Positions 11,598-21,639 of a stretch of DNA of 64,000 bases are shown in pieces. The translations under genes and the position numbers were made by a program. Position 1 is the first letter of the stretch. Every line of letters begins with the position of its first letter. The notes beneath the pieces are model-generated. The model had not been told where the DNA came from. It worked only from the letters and a program-made list of their open reading frames with translations, and did no database searches. The stretch lies in the NCBI GenBank assembly GCA_033032865.1, contig JAWHQI010000523.1:806001-870000 (forward strand), given 5' to 3'. The stretch comes from Dactylorhiza incarnata. Lineage: Eukaryota > Streptophyta > Magnoliopsida > Asparagales > Orchidaceae.

Positions 11598-11757
11598 GGG
11601 GGCGGCACTGTTCCCAAGGCACGCACACTCGAATCTAGGAGCTCGCTTGTTTGAGCTGCGGACTCGAGTTTCTCGTCTTGCGGACTGTCTGACCGGCCGG
11701 CTTCTCTTTTCTCGCACTTGTAACACGCTGTAATCACTTCTTTTTAATCAAAGGAAA

Positions 11758-11821
11758 GCCCGTCGCAGGAGTGGCATTTGCCGCGGCGGGCGAAGTCTGG
11801 CCTTGACCGCTGCTAGCGGTC
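11758..11821 (+). promoter_or_regulatory. Conserved stem-loops, LTR of B
   Basis: GCCCGTCGC/GCGGCGGGC stem (11758-11791, one G-T pair) and GACCGCT-GCT-AGCGGTC (11805-11821), matching those of A, C and D. Confidence 0.6.
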
Positions 11822-11897
11822 TCATCCTTCCACCCAAAAAGTAACCGGCAACCCGCAGCCTCCGGTTTCCTTCGGAGGTGCGATTTCGGACTCAACA

Positions 11898-11949
11898 GAA
11901 ACACGCGACCTTCAGATCGTGGATTGTCGGTGAAATCCTTTTCGCCATA
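11898..11949 (+). other. Leader / presumed primer-binding region of element B
   Basis: GAAACACGCGACCTTCAGAT follows the LTR directly, almost as in A and D. It ends at the gag ATG, 11950. Confidence 0.5.
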
Positions 11950-13500
11950 ATGTCTGACCGCCAGTTCCCCCCTGGAGACCGCTCCGATCACAGCGAGGAC
12001 TCTTTGTGGGAAGCCTTGGAGCAATCCAGGAGAGAAGCCGAGCAGGCTCAAAGGGCCACTGATCAGCGACTTGAAGCGATCAGTCAGACTTTAGCGATGC
12101 TAACCGAGCGGCTAGTTCCACAACAAACCGCGACTAATCAGGCGGTGACCCCGGTCCCTCCTCCACCTCCTCCTTACCCGCTACCACAAGCCGCTAACTT
12201 CCAGCCCCAGCAAGAAGGCTTTGCGGCTAGGCAAAGCTTCTATCAGGAAGCCGCGCACAGCATGCCAGCTCGGGCCCTTGATTTCCAGGGGGCGGCTTCT
12301 CACGCTGCCTGCCTTTCTTACCCGCAGGAGGGCGCGACCCGTCTCTCCTACCCGCCTGAAGTTCCTATTCATCACTCCTACCCGCCAGAAGCTGTTGCCC
12401 GGTCTTCTTATCAGGCGGCTTGTCCGCGAATAGCCGCAGCTCCGGCGGCTTATTACCCTGCTCCTTTATATGAAGATATGGAAGAAACTTCTCCCTTTGT
12501 GGACGAAGTCAGAGGGGAGCCTGCCCCTAATAATTTCAGGGAGCCTCGCCTGCCAGCTTTCAATGGGGAGACAGATCCTACGGTACATTAACAAGCCTTC
12601 GAGTAAGCCATCGCTCTTAGAACCTTAACTGATGCAACTTAGTGCAAACTTCTTGTAACTTCCTTTGAAGGACAAGCAAGGGAATGGTTGTACGGTTTGC
12701 ACCCCAGGTCAATCCGTTGTTTCGCTGAACTGCGAAGGGAATTCCTGCTGAGATTCTCTACCTCAAGGAAGAGAAAGAGTGGCCCGGCAGCCCTTTTCGA
12801 TATAAAACAACGGGAAGACGAGACGTGGGCTCGTTTTGTAGATCGCTTCCAGAAAGAGATCATGGAGGTTCAAAATGTGGATCCGGAGCTGTATAGGGTT
12901 GCCCTCATCCATGGCCTAAGAGAGGGTGCCCTAAAATTTGAAGCAAATATAAGGGAGCCCAGGACTTATCAGGAAATGATAAGTTTGGCAAATATGTTTA
13001 TCAGAGGAGAGAAGAGCAATCCAGACTACGTCGCAAAGCTGGTAAGCGACAAGGAGCAATCAAATCCGTCTTTCCATCATCCGCCATCATATCAGTCCCA
13101 CTTTGAACCCCGTTCCCAAAGGGGGAGAAACTACAAAAATAAGCAACCATTCATGGGCCATCAGCGGTTTCAAGATCAAAAACCACCGTTGGCCGTCGCT
13201 CCCGCTCCATCCGCTCCCCTTCCGCAAATCATGCCAGTGTACTTACAACAGTATGCCGCGCAGCCACCTCCAGTCATTCCATCCACTCAATATAATGACT
13301 CACAGGAGTCATTCACTCCCTTAAATGTCACCATTGACGAAGTGGTCCAGATTCTACAAAAGAGGCCAGATTTCAAAAGGCCTGCTCCTCTGAAGTCGGA
13401 TATCTGCAGTCGAAATCCGAACCTTTATTGTGAATATCATAAAGAAGGGGGACATCTAACCGAAGACTGTTGAGCTCTTCGTTTGCTTATAGAAAGACTC
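11950..13500 (+). pseudogene. gag: Element B gag, decayed
   Basis: Structural precursor. The ATG at 11950 gives MSDRQFPPGD, then an Arg/Glu/Gln-rich helix (residues ~25-65), a run of prolines and several Tyr/Pro-rich repeats (SYPPE, SYPQE) not seen in A. The capsid part resumes after TAA codons at about 12589 and 12604 and is then open to 13470, with the knuckle C-x2-H-x4-H-x4-C at the end (residues CEYHKEGGHLTEDC). A TGA at 13471-13473 follows the knuckle and a one-base loss near 13515 shifts the frame into the protease. The second Cys of a standard gag knuckle is replaced by His, as in C. Confidence 0.88.
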
Positions 13501-14420
13501 CTTGGAGAGGGAAACTCCGGGGTCTAATTCGGAAAGATGCAATTGCTGAGCCAACCGCCGAGAAGAAAAAAGAGAAAGAAACAGTAGAAGTAACCTGGGA
13601 GTGTGCCGACGTCGAAGACGCCGGCTGCTATGGTGACATCCATCCTTCTACCGAATGCGTTGAAGTCAATGATGTGGACCCCTTAGGGGACATCTATTGT
13701 ATTCATGGAGGAACTGGAGCGGAATCATCTTGCAAATCCAGCATCGCAAGAGTTCTAAAGCAGGAAGTAGCAGCCACCTCAAGTTCTCCTCCCGAAAGCA
13801 CTATTGTCACCTTTGGTCAGGATGACCTTCCCCCCAATGCCAATCCTTTTGACGATGCAGTAGTCATCAAGGCCGTCATCGAAAACTATACAGTCCACAA
13901 GATTCTGATTGATACTGGCAGCTCCGTCAATCTCCTTTTCCGCTCGACTTTCGAGGCCCTGAAGACCGGTCCCTCTATGGTTTTTCTGGGGAGAAGAAGG
14001 AAGTAGAGGGTTCAGTAAAACTCCTGGTCTCTCTCGGAGGAGTAATAAAGTTAATCAATTTTGTGGTAGTAGATGCCCCGAGCAACTAATGTGCCATCTT
14101 CGGGAGGCCGATTCTCAATGCATATAGGGCAGTAGTGTCTATCTTTCACCTTGCCCTCAAGTTCGCGGCCGAAGGAAACCAGTATCGGGTCAGGAGCAAC
14201 CCAAAGGTGGCTCGGGAGTGCTACGTCCGAACTGTCAACATGATCACCGACGTTCCACTTCCCGAGGCCGTGGCTGTGGCTGAGGCTTTGGAGATTGATG
14301 AGTCTCCAGAGGCCGCCAAGGAAGGAAAAGATCGAGAAGGGGCTCACTTGGAACCTGCCCAAGCGACCCAAGAAGTTCCTATTACTAAAGGGGCAGAAAA
14401 GAAGCTGGTCATCAACGCTG
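13501..14420 (+). pseudogene. Element B protease and linker, frameshifted
   Basis: Retropepsin-type protease that would cut the polyprotein. The linker WECADVEDAGCYGDIHP is followed by the active site D-T-G at 13911-13919 with hydrophobic ILI before it. About 20-25 bp is missing near 13968 relative to C, which throws the frame; a further stop lies at about 14086. The frame is recovered at 14135 (HLALKFAAEG), leading into the acidic linker before RT. Confidence 0.83.
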
Positions 14421-15840
14421 AGTTGCCAGAGGAGGAGAAAATGGAGCTAATCTTCTGCCTGTTGGAAAACCTGGATATCTTCGCTTGGTCAGCGGAGGAT
14501 ATGCTAGGAGTGGATCCGGACGTGGCTTGTCATCATCTAAATGTGTCTCCTGAATTCAAGCCCGTACAGCAAAAGAAGAGAGAAGTGGCGACCAAGCTGG
14601 CGTTACCCATCAGAGAGGAGGTTTCCAAACTCCCTAAATTTCATTTCTGAGATTCAATATCCCACGTGGATGTCGAATGTTGTAATGGTTAAGAAATCTG
14701 GTGGGAAGTGGCGCATGTGCGTGGACTTCACCAAACTTAATAAAGCGTGCCCTAAAGATTGCTACCCCTTGCCTCGGATAGATATCTTAGTTGATTCCGC
14801 GGTTGGGTATGGTTTTATGAGTTTCCTCGATGCCTTCTCCGGATATCATCAAATTAAAATACACAAACCTGACATCCCGCATACCTCGTTTATCACAAAC
14901 GATGGGTGTTACTGCTATCTCGTAATGCCCTTCGGTCTTAAAAACGCGGGCGCAACATACCAAAGAATGATGGATACCGTCTTTAAACATCAAAAAGGCC
15001 GGAATCTCGAAGTTTACGTTGATGACCTTCTTCTAAAAAGTAAAACATTCTCATTACACTTGAAAGACCTCGTAGAGACGTTCACTACTCTACGGAGGTT
15101 CAAGTTAAAATTAAACCCATTAAAATGTGTGTTCGGGGCAAGCAAAGGGAAATTTCTGGGGTATCTCTTAACTCCCGATGGCCTTGCACCAAATCCAGAT
15201 AAGGTGAAGGCCATCCTTGATATGAGCCCTCCTCGAAATACCAAAGAAGTTCAGCAACTTGGGGGGAGATTTGCAGGATTGAGCAGGTTTATCTCCAAAT
15301 CCGGAGATAAAAGTGTCCTGTTCTTTAAAACACTGCGAGGGGGATCAAAGTTCGAATGGAGCGAGGAGTGTAAAAAGGCATTCGAGCAGCTGAAGGAACA
15401 GTTAACCTCGACTCCACTACTCCAAAGCCCCCGTGAGGGAGAAATGCTATTCTTATATCTGGGAGTCGGGCCAGATGCGGTAAGTTCTGTCCTCGTTCGG
15501 GAAGAAAAGAAGAGGCAGTTTCCAATATACTATGTCAGCCACATCCTTAAAGATGCAGAAACCAGATATTCGATCCTGGAAAAACTGGCCTTGGCCTTGG
15601 TTATGTCTGCGCGAAGACTCCGTCCTTATTTTCAGGCTCATTCCGTCCAAGTTATTACAGATCATCCTTTGAAAAATATTCTTGAAAAGCCGGAACATTC
15701 AGGGAGGTTGGCGAAATGGGCTATTGAACTAAGCGAATTTGAGATATCATACATCCCTCGAACAGCAATCAAGGCGCAAATCCTGGCAGACTTCTTAGTA
15801 GATACAACAGAGCTTAGTTCCGAACAGGTAGTACGATTAA
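14421..15840 (+). pseudogene. Element B reverse transcriptase and first RNase H
   Basis: RNA-directed DNA polymerase. The N-terminal part has FAWSAEDMLGVDP, then a frameshift near 14630. Fingers/palm: SGGKWRMCVDFTKLNKACP and FLDAFSGYHQI (first catalytic Asp); YVDD at 15015-15026 intact. Then the connection and RT-linked RNase H, recognised by LQSPREGE, YYVSHIL, RYSILEKLALAL and the tail IPRTAIKAQILADFLVD. The expected first Asp of RNase H is missing (LYLGVGPDA), so this domain looks catalytically dead, as described for Tat elements with a second RNase H. A frameshift near 15835 separates it from the next domain. Confidence 0.9.
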
Positions 15841-16330
15841 ATCTCCTTTGGCTTGGATCATTTACGTGGATGGGGCTTCTGGCAGAAACTCCGTGGGAGC
15901 CGGGGTAGTTCTGATCAGTCCAAATGGCATCAGGCTGGAGCAAGCTATCAAATTCTTCTTTTCAGTTACAAATAATCAGGCAGAATATGAAGCACTTTTG
16001 GCTGGGCTAAGGCTTGCGAAAGAGCTAGGCATAGAACATGTACATGTTAAAACTGATTCACTAGTAATGGCCTCTCAGGTCTTGGGAAATTATGAGACAA
16101 GAGAGTCAATCCTGAGGAAATATCTGCTGTTAGCCAAAAGAGAAATTGGAAGATTCAAGTCATTCATCATCGAGCACATTCCAAGGACACAAAATGAGGA
16201 GGCAGATGAGTTGTCGAAGTTCGGTCTTCCATCTGGGGGAGTGACCTCTGAACTTTTCCATCCGGCAACAGATGAGACAGAAATCATGCAAATTGATCAT
16301 AATCCTTCATGGAAGGACCCTTATGAGTTG
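15841..16330 (+). pseudogene. Element B second (archaeal-type) RNase H
   Basis: A complete RNase H fold following the RT-RNase H. The four acidic residues are visible: VDGAS (Asp at 15869-15871), NNQAEYEALLAGL (Glu), VKTDSLVMASQV (Asp) and RTQNEEADELSK (Asp). It would degrade the RNA strand in hybrids. Open within itself but out of frame with the RT part, hence part of a broken polyprotein. Confidence 0.87.
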
Positions 16331-17563
16331 TTTCTATCAAAGGGGGAGTTCCATCATTCCATCAAAGACCGGAGAAGATTCAAAAGGAAAGCGGCATATT
16401 ATTATCTGATAGCAGGAGTTCTTTACAGAAAAACCTTGATCTCTCCCTCAGCACGATGTGTTTCGGAGGACAAAGTCCCAACCATACTTCAAGAAGTTCA
16501 TTCCGGGGAGTGCGGTAGTCATTCGGGAGCAAAGACTCTAGAGAAGAGAATCTTAAGAAAGGGATATTTTTGGCCAACCATGAGAAAGGATGCTGAAGCA
16601 TTTGCCAAGCGATGTGTTTAGTGCCAAAAGTTCGCTCCCCTTCAGCATTTGCCTGCTCAGTCACTCAGGTCAATAACTGCGTTGTGGCCTTTTGCAGTAT
16701 GGGGAATGGATCTTATGGGGTCTTTCCCAATAGCCAGCGGTCAGCGTCGTTTTATCATTGTGATGATCGATTATTTCAGTAAGTGGATTGAAGCAAAAGC
16801 ATTAGCAAGAACTACTACCCAAATTGTCAGAAACTTCGTCTGGGGAGAAATCGTCTTCCGGTATGGAATTCCGCTGGCAATCGTCACTGATAATGACCCA
16901 CAGTTCAATAATCCGGAGATGATAAGTTTTTGTGATCAGGTCGGAATTGATCTTCGGTTTGCCTCAGTACATCATCCAAGGACCAATGGTCAAGTAGAGG
17001 CAGCAAACAGGCAAATCCGGCAGCTTTTGATGAAAAGAGTCTTGAATCAAAAAGGGAATTGGGCGGACCAACTTCCTTCCATCCTTTGGACTCTTCGTAC
17101 TACCCCGTCCTCAGCTACCGGGGAGACACCATTCAAATTATCTCATGGCTCGGAAGCTGTTGTTCCTATAGAATTTGAGGTGGTCACTCCAAGAGTTGTT
17201 TACGCCAAAGAAGGAGGAGAATCATGGATAGATGAAAATGATGAGGCTATCATGTATAGTCTAGATCTGATCGAAGAACTTCAGGATGAGGCAACAATCA
17301 GACAGGAGGAAGTTAAAAGGAGAATGGCAAAATATTTCGACAAGAATGTCAGAGTGAAACAATTTGCAGTTGGGGATTTTGTACTAAAGAAGGTGGATGT
17401 TGCGGCCAGGTCTGGCAACGTCGGAAAACTAGATCCTAATTGGGCCGGACCCTTCATCATCAAAGAAGTACTAAAAAGTGGGGCTTACCGCCTCCAAACA
17501 AGTGAAGGAGAAGACATCTCGCGCACCTGGAGCGGTGACGATCTCAAACGGTTCTATCCTTAA
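16331..17563 (+). pseudogene. Element B integrase, one stop
   Basis: Inserts the cDNA into the genome. Zinc-binding N-terminus: His-His in HSGECGSHSG and Cys-x2-Cys near 16615, interrupted by TAG at 16619-16621 (CAG in C). Core: D at 16709 (GMDLMG), D at 16889 (VTDN), E at 16997, giving D-D-35-E. The C-terminal part ends DDLKRFYP at the stop 17561-17563. No chromodomain follows, in line with a non-chromovirus lineage. In the second Asp motif, N-G-P is N-D-P here. Confidence 0.9.
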
Positions 17564-19465
17564 AATGTCTTCTTTACTTTCCTGCAGTTTCTGAGATATT
17601 TTAAGAAGCCCCATACTGACACTTCTCCATGTCTGATGTTTCCTTTTTGCATTTTCTCATATATCAAACTCACTGAACCACGGAGACATCGCCAAGTTCT
17701 GCTCGAACCCCCTCGGATTGTTGTCATTAGCGTAAAACCATGAAGATCATGTGTAGCGGGGAGTTTTCGCACACGTGTAGTGGTAGCTTGCCAATTCCCG
17801 TGCGGTGGTTTTCAGAGCCTTGGATCCCGGCTGATATCCGACACACCCCTGCATCAAGGGAGGTCTAGGTGAATGTTGGCTCTATCATGCCCCGAGAGGG
17901 ATATAGTTACACATTTGATGATCTTTCTGAGGAAAGCAATGTCGGTATAGCCCCCGCGGCACAACCACACCTTCCCAACTGATCATCTTAGTATGTGACC
18001 ATCGAATACTCCTAGGTACTCTCAAGCGATGCCTAAGCGGGACCCACAGCTGAGTTGATCTCTCTGAGGAAAGCAATGTTCGCCGCCTAGGCCCACCTGC
18101 CCAATTGATCAACTCGGCTTGTAGCCCTAGGCAAGAGAGCAGTCGAGTCGCTTACAGCCCTTATGACCACTTGAGGAAAGCAATGTTCGCCGCCTAGGCC
18201 CACCTGCCCACTTGGTAATCTGGGTCTGTACTTGTCTCTCTTTATTTGTACAGCTCTTATGACCACTTGAGGAAAGCAATGTTCGCCGCCTAGGCCCACC
18301 TGCCCACTTGGTCATCTGAGTCTGTAATCATCTTTTATTGAATTATCTCATCCCATATGGTCATTATAGACCATTTGGAGGGAAAAGCAGGATTCCTATG
18401 TACAGCACAAACCGAACGACTTAATACTCAAACCGGGCGGTCTAAAATCAGCAGGTTCCAAAGATTTCAGGCGGTCTGGTTATTAAACCGGGCTGTCTAA
18501 AATCAGCAGGTTCCAAAGATGTCATGCGGTCCGGTTTTTAGACCGGACGGCTTGAAATAAACAGGGTATCATTAAAATATCACAAGGTAAATATCAAGGA
18601 AGCAAGCATAATCATGACCGGCCGACCTCATTATTCGGGTTGTAAATCTATCATCTTTATGGTTTCCAACACAATCCGATCGGTTAAATACAGGCTCTTT
18701 TCGATCAGGCAGTTATGATTCTCATTGCGAGTATTAAACCTGCTAATCGCACAAATTCTATATACAACCCGTGCGGCTTGTCAGCCAATATTATATAAAG
18801 CTGTCATATAGATTGTTCGGATTGAATGCTAATCGCACGGTCTATCAACTGATCTTTTTGCGACTTGATATTCTGTTTTGCAAGGCAATTATGCAGAGCC
18901 AGTTTATGGTCGCACGGCTTGATTATTTCAAATTACCCATCGATTATCAGTTACATTCACGAAGGTGGGACTTGCAGCAATATTAGCTGCAAGTCGCCTG
19001 AGTTAAAATACTGACCGCTCGGTCTGATAACTGTTCTTATTACTTGCCATTCTTCATCCTGGAAAGCAAGTATGCAGGGTCTAATAGTAACCGCGCGGCT
19101 TGATCGTGTTCGGCTTCCTGGATATCATAATGTATTCATAATAAGTTGGCACCTTCTCGGGATGAATCCAATCAATCCGGATTGAAGGAAGCAAGCTATG
19201 CGAATGAGTTTTTTACTAATAAATATTTTACCGGAATCCTATGAAGATCATTATCCTAACCGGACGAGTTAATATTAAGTCGCACGACTTGGTTAAATCT
19301 AACACGGAAAGAGATCGCAAACAATCACATGTAAGTCGCAGAAGGTAGATGGATAGACAGGTAAAAGCTTTTCATTTCATTATCAAAACATTCTTTACAT
19401 AATGTTAAGCCGACCGGCTAAAAACATCAGGCCGATGGCTATTCAAAATAAAAAACAAAACACAG
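17564..19465 (+). other. Element B 3' spacer, non-coding
   Basis: About 1.9 kb between the pol stop and the end of antisense gene 2. First ~350 bp resembles A and C (GTAAAAC..., GCGGGGAGTTTTCGCACA). Then come GAGGAAAGCAATG repeats (17920-18332), two ~63-bp units with AAACCGGGC (18430-18560), and AT-rich DNA dotted with palindromes such as AAGTCG-CA-CGACTT (19277-19290) and TGACCG-CT-CGGTCT (19012-19025). No convincing gene. Confidence 0.75.
17920..18332 (+). repeat. 3'-spacer tandem repeat, about 4 copies (element B)
   Basis: Units carrying GAGGAAAGCAATGT, mostly followed by TCGCCGCC, at about 17929, 18067, 18173 and 18271. The last two are closely alike. A has four (28221-28620), C three (56464-56762), so copy number varies between elements. 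Confidence 0.75.
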
Positions 19466-19918
19466 CTACTGGTTATGCGACTTAAGTTTCTTAGACGCAG
19501 GAGCACTTGAGTGTTCGCTGCCATCAATCGAAACGTCAGGAGAATAACCCTCGTTACCCGACGAGGATGAGCTGCTCAATTCGCCCGATTTGCGCCCAGC
19601 ATCTTCTTCAGAATCGCTGGATTCGGACTCCGAGCTACTCTCACCACTCTTCGCCGCTGCGGGTTCTTCAGCCTCATCATCCCCGTCGTCGCTCTCCTCT
19701 AAACTGGATCCATCGGCTTTATTCTTTCCTTTGGCTTTCCGCCTGATCTTTTCTAACTTCTTTTGCAAGATCGGGTAGGCGTCCGAGAAGGTGAAATGCT
19801 CGAAACCAGGCGCGAACCCTTTGAGCTCCCGCAAGCGGTTAAAAGCGTTATCAATTCCCTCGGCGACATGAGGGAAGAGTTCCTGTTGATAGACCGGGTC
19901 CGTCTCATCATACTTTGC

Positions 19919-19994
19919 CTGCAAGAGAAAAGAGTAAGGTAAGACCGTGCGGTCTAAGAACATTGGTGTTGAGGCTGGCTAGGTGATGACTTAC
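19919..19994 (-). other. Intron 2 of antisense gene 2 (element B)
   Basis: 76 bp; donor GTAAGT, acceptor TCTTGCAG on the minus strand, phase 0. Contains the perfect palindrome AGACCG-TG-CGGTCT at 19942-19955. Confidence 0.78.
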
Positions 19995-20491
19995 CGACTC
20001 GGCTTCCTTTAGCCGCGCATTCTCTTTCTTCAGTTCGGCAATTTACTTCTCTAGGTGATCATTTTCTTTAATCAACCTCTTGAAGGTCATTCCCATGAAG
20101 ACGTTGGTGATGAGGCTCTCGGCACCAACCCGCGCAGCCTCCCTGGCGAGCTCTTCTTCAGGAATTTTCTTCAACCTCCTGAAGTTCCGTCGGCCAAACA
20201 TAGCGATGCTGGCGGCCTCAGCATGCCGGCCCGACTTCTCATTCGCCCAGTGAGGAAGCGCAGTAGAGACCTGGACGCCATCGCTGTCCGGATGCCAGGT
20301 CAAGACCGGGTGGCCTTTTAAATCCTTCACCTTGCTGAAGGAACGAAGGGCGGAGAAGTCGCTCGAGGAGGCCGAATCCTCCCCATCGGATAGCAGCGGC
20401 TTGTTCCTGGCTTGTCTTTTCCTCTTCTCCATCTGAGTTAAGACTAAACCGGTCAGGCTGATCGGCTTGTTAGCGGGATCAACGGCTTGGG

Positions 20492-20563
20492 CTACAAGAG
20501 GAGAAGAGTCAGCACAAGAGATCGAGCGGTCAACATTGAAGTCGGAAGCAAGGGAAAGCTTAC
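20492..20563 (-). other. Intron 1 of antisense gene 2 (element B)
   Basis: 72 bp, donor GTAAGC, acceptor CTTGTAG, phase 1; same length and place as in A and C. It has no in-frame stop here, so the unspliced frame is also open; the alignment of the flanks to A and C (..NK after the junction) supports splicing. Confidence 0.7.
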
Positions 20564-21310
20564 TATCTTCAGGCCGAACATTCTCCAGCTCGGCAAGAAG
20601 CTGGATGTAGTAACTTATGTTAAGCCGCTCATCCTTAAGAAGCTTGCAGGTTGTCTTCTCCACCTCGCTTATTGGGACCTGTTGAAAGGCCTCCTCAGGC
20701 CGCACTTGCGGATTCGGGTTCAACAAGCCAAGTCGGCCTTTGAAGATCAAGTACCTCTCCGACCAGGCCGTGACCTTGTTCGCCAGGTTGACCATCTTCA
20801 GCCCGCGGCAGCCGAAGTAGAGGTGGCCTTTGAAGATATTCGACTCGGAGTCCGAGATAGCCCGCACCGAGAATATCTTCCTGAAAAGGTCCATAGAGAA
20901 GCGGACTCTCTCAGACCGCAGGTAGGAGATGAAGCTGCCAATCCCGGCCATCGAGTTAGGAGAAATTTGGCCGGGTACAACTCCATAATGGTCAAAGATC
21001 GCGGCAAGCTCGATCGAAATGGGAAACTTGAAACCACAATCGAAATGGTCGATTGGGATCGCGATCTGGTTCGGCCCGGAGGAATTCATCCGCTCGTTAC
21101 GGAGCGGAAGCCGCGCGAGCAGCGGGCTATCAGTCATATGTTTCTTAACGAATTCATCCAGTTCAGCCTTTGTCAAACGGCATTCATCGAGGTCTGCTGA
21201 GTGGAAGGCCACAGCGGCTTCAGAGCGGGTAGCAGAAGTCTTGGCAGGTCGCTTCGGCTGGCGCTTTGCTCCCATCTTCAAGTTTTGGTAAGAAGACTTT
21301 CGGAAGGGCG

Positions 21311-21319
21311 CTACTTATA
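21311..21319 (-). promoter_or_regulatory. TATA box of antisense gene 2 (element B)
   Basis: On the minus strand CCTATAAGTAG, 36-46 bp before the ATG at 21275. The same TATAAGTAG precedes the gene in A (31549-31559) and C (59934-59944). Confidence 0.65.
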
Positions 21320-21530
21320 GGAACGGCTGATCTGCGCTTAGCAAGAGTCAAATCACGGCTAGACCAGCCAACCCGTACGGGTACATCACCACAAAAGCCA
21401 ACCACAAAGACAAGTATAATTCAAACAAGCGAATTAAAAAATCACAAAAACAAGCAGATCGGTTTATGTAAAGTAACCCACAAGCATCAATCAACACAGC
21501 AAGAAGGCAAAGACATAAATTCGAATATTT

Positions 21531-21544
21531 AGGCCGCACGGCCT
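21531..21544. promoter_or_regulatory. 14-bp perfect palindrome between the antisense genes (element B)
   Basis: AGGCCG-CA-CGGCCT, arms different from the LTR palindrome but the same nnnnCG-nn-CGnnnn form. Confidence 0.55.
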
Positions 21545-21639
21545 GGAAGACAGATCGAATATTATGGAGTCAGATTCAAGCAGTTGTCCGAGGGACCGAA
21601 TAGAAATGTTATTACAAATTAATATCTTCGAGTCACTCA

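Larger units (their letters stand above)
11124..11897 (+). repeat. 5' LTR of element B
   Basis: 774 bp, starts TGTTTACCTGG, ends CTCAACA; partner at 23877-24650. It has two ~75-bp U3 units (from about 11308), a perfect 14-bp palindrome at 11474-11487, a TATA box at 11590-11597 and the paired stem-loops at 11758-11821. Confidence 0.95.
19466..21275 (-). pseudogene. Element B antisense gene 2 (Transposase_28-like), 3 exons, one stop
   Basis: Minus-strand gene. I start it at ATG 21275 (MGAKRQPKRP), which aligns with MARSKNK of A and C. Exon 1 21275-20564, exon 2 20491-19995, exon 3 19918-19466; introns GTAAGC...TTGTAG (72 bp) and GTAAGT...TTGCAG (76 bp), phases 1 and 0 as in A and C. The N-terminal half resembles the plant 'putative gypsy-type transposon' domain: FDHYGVVPGQ, NSMAGIGSFISYL, FRKIFSVR, HLYFGCRGL, AWSERYLIF. 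The C-terminal exon is acidic and serine-rich. A TAA at 20043-20045 lies in the coiled coil before exon 3 and would truncate the protein at ~390 residues. Function unknown. Confidence 0.8.

Noticed and set aside
20487..21200. Plus-strand frame of 237 codons opposite antisense gene 2 of B
   Set aside because: The minus-strand frame is conserved with A and C at protein level and has introns and a TATA box; the plus-strand frame is not conserved.
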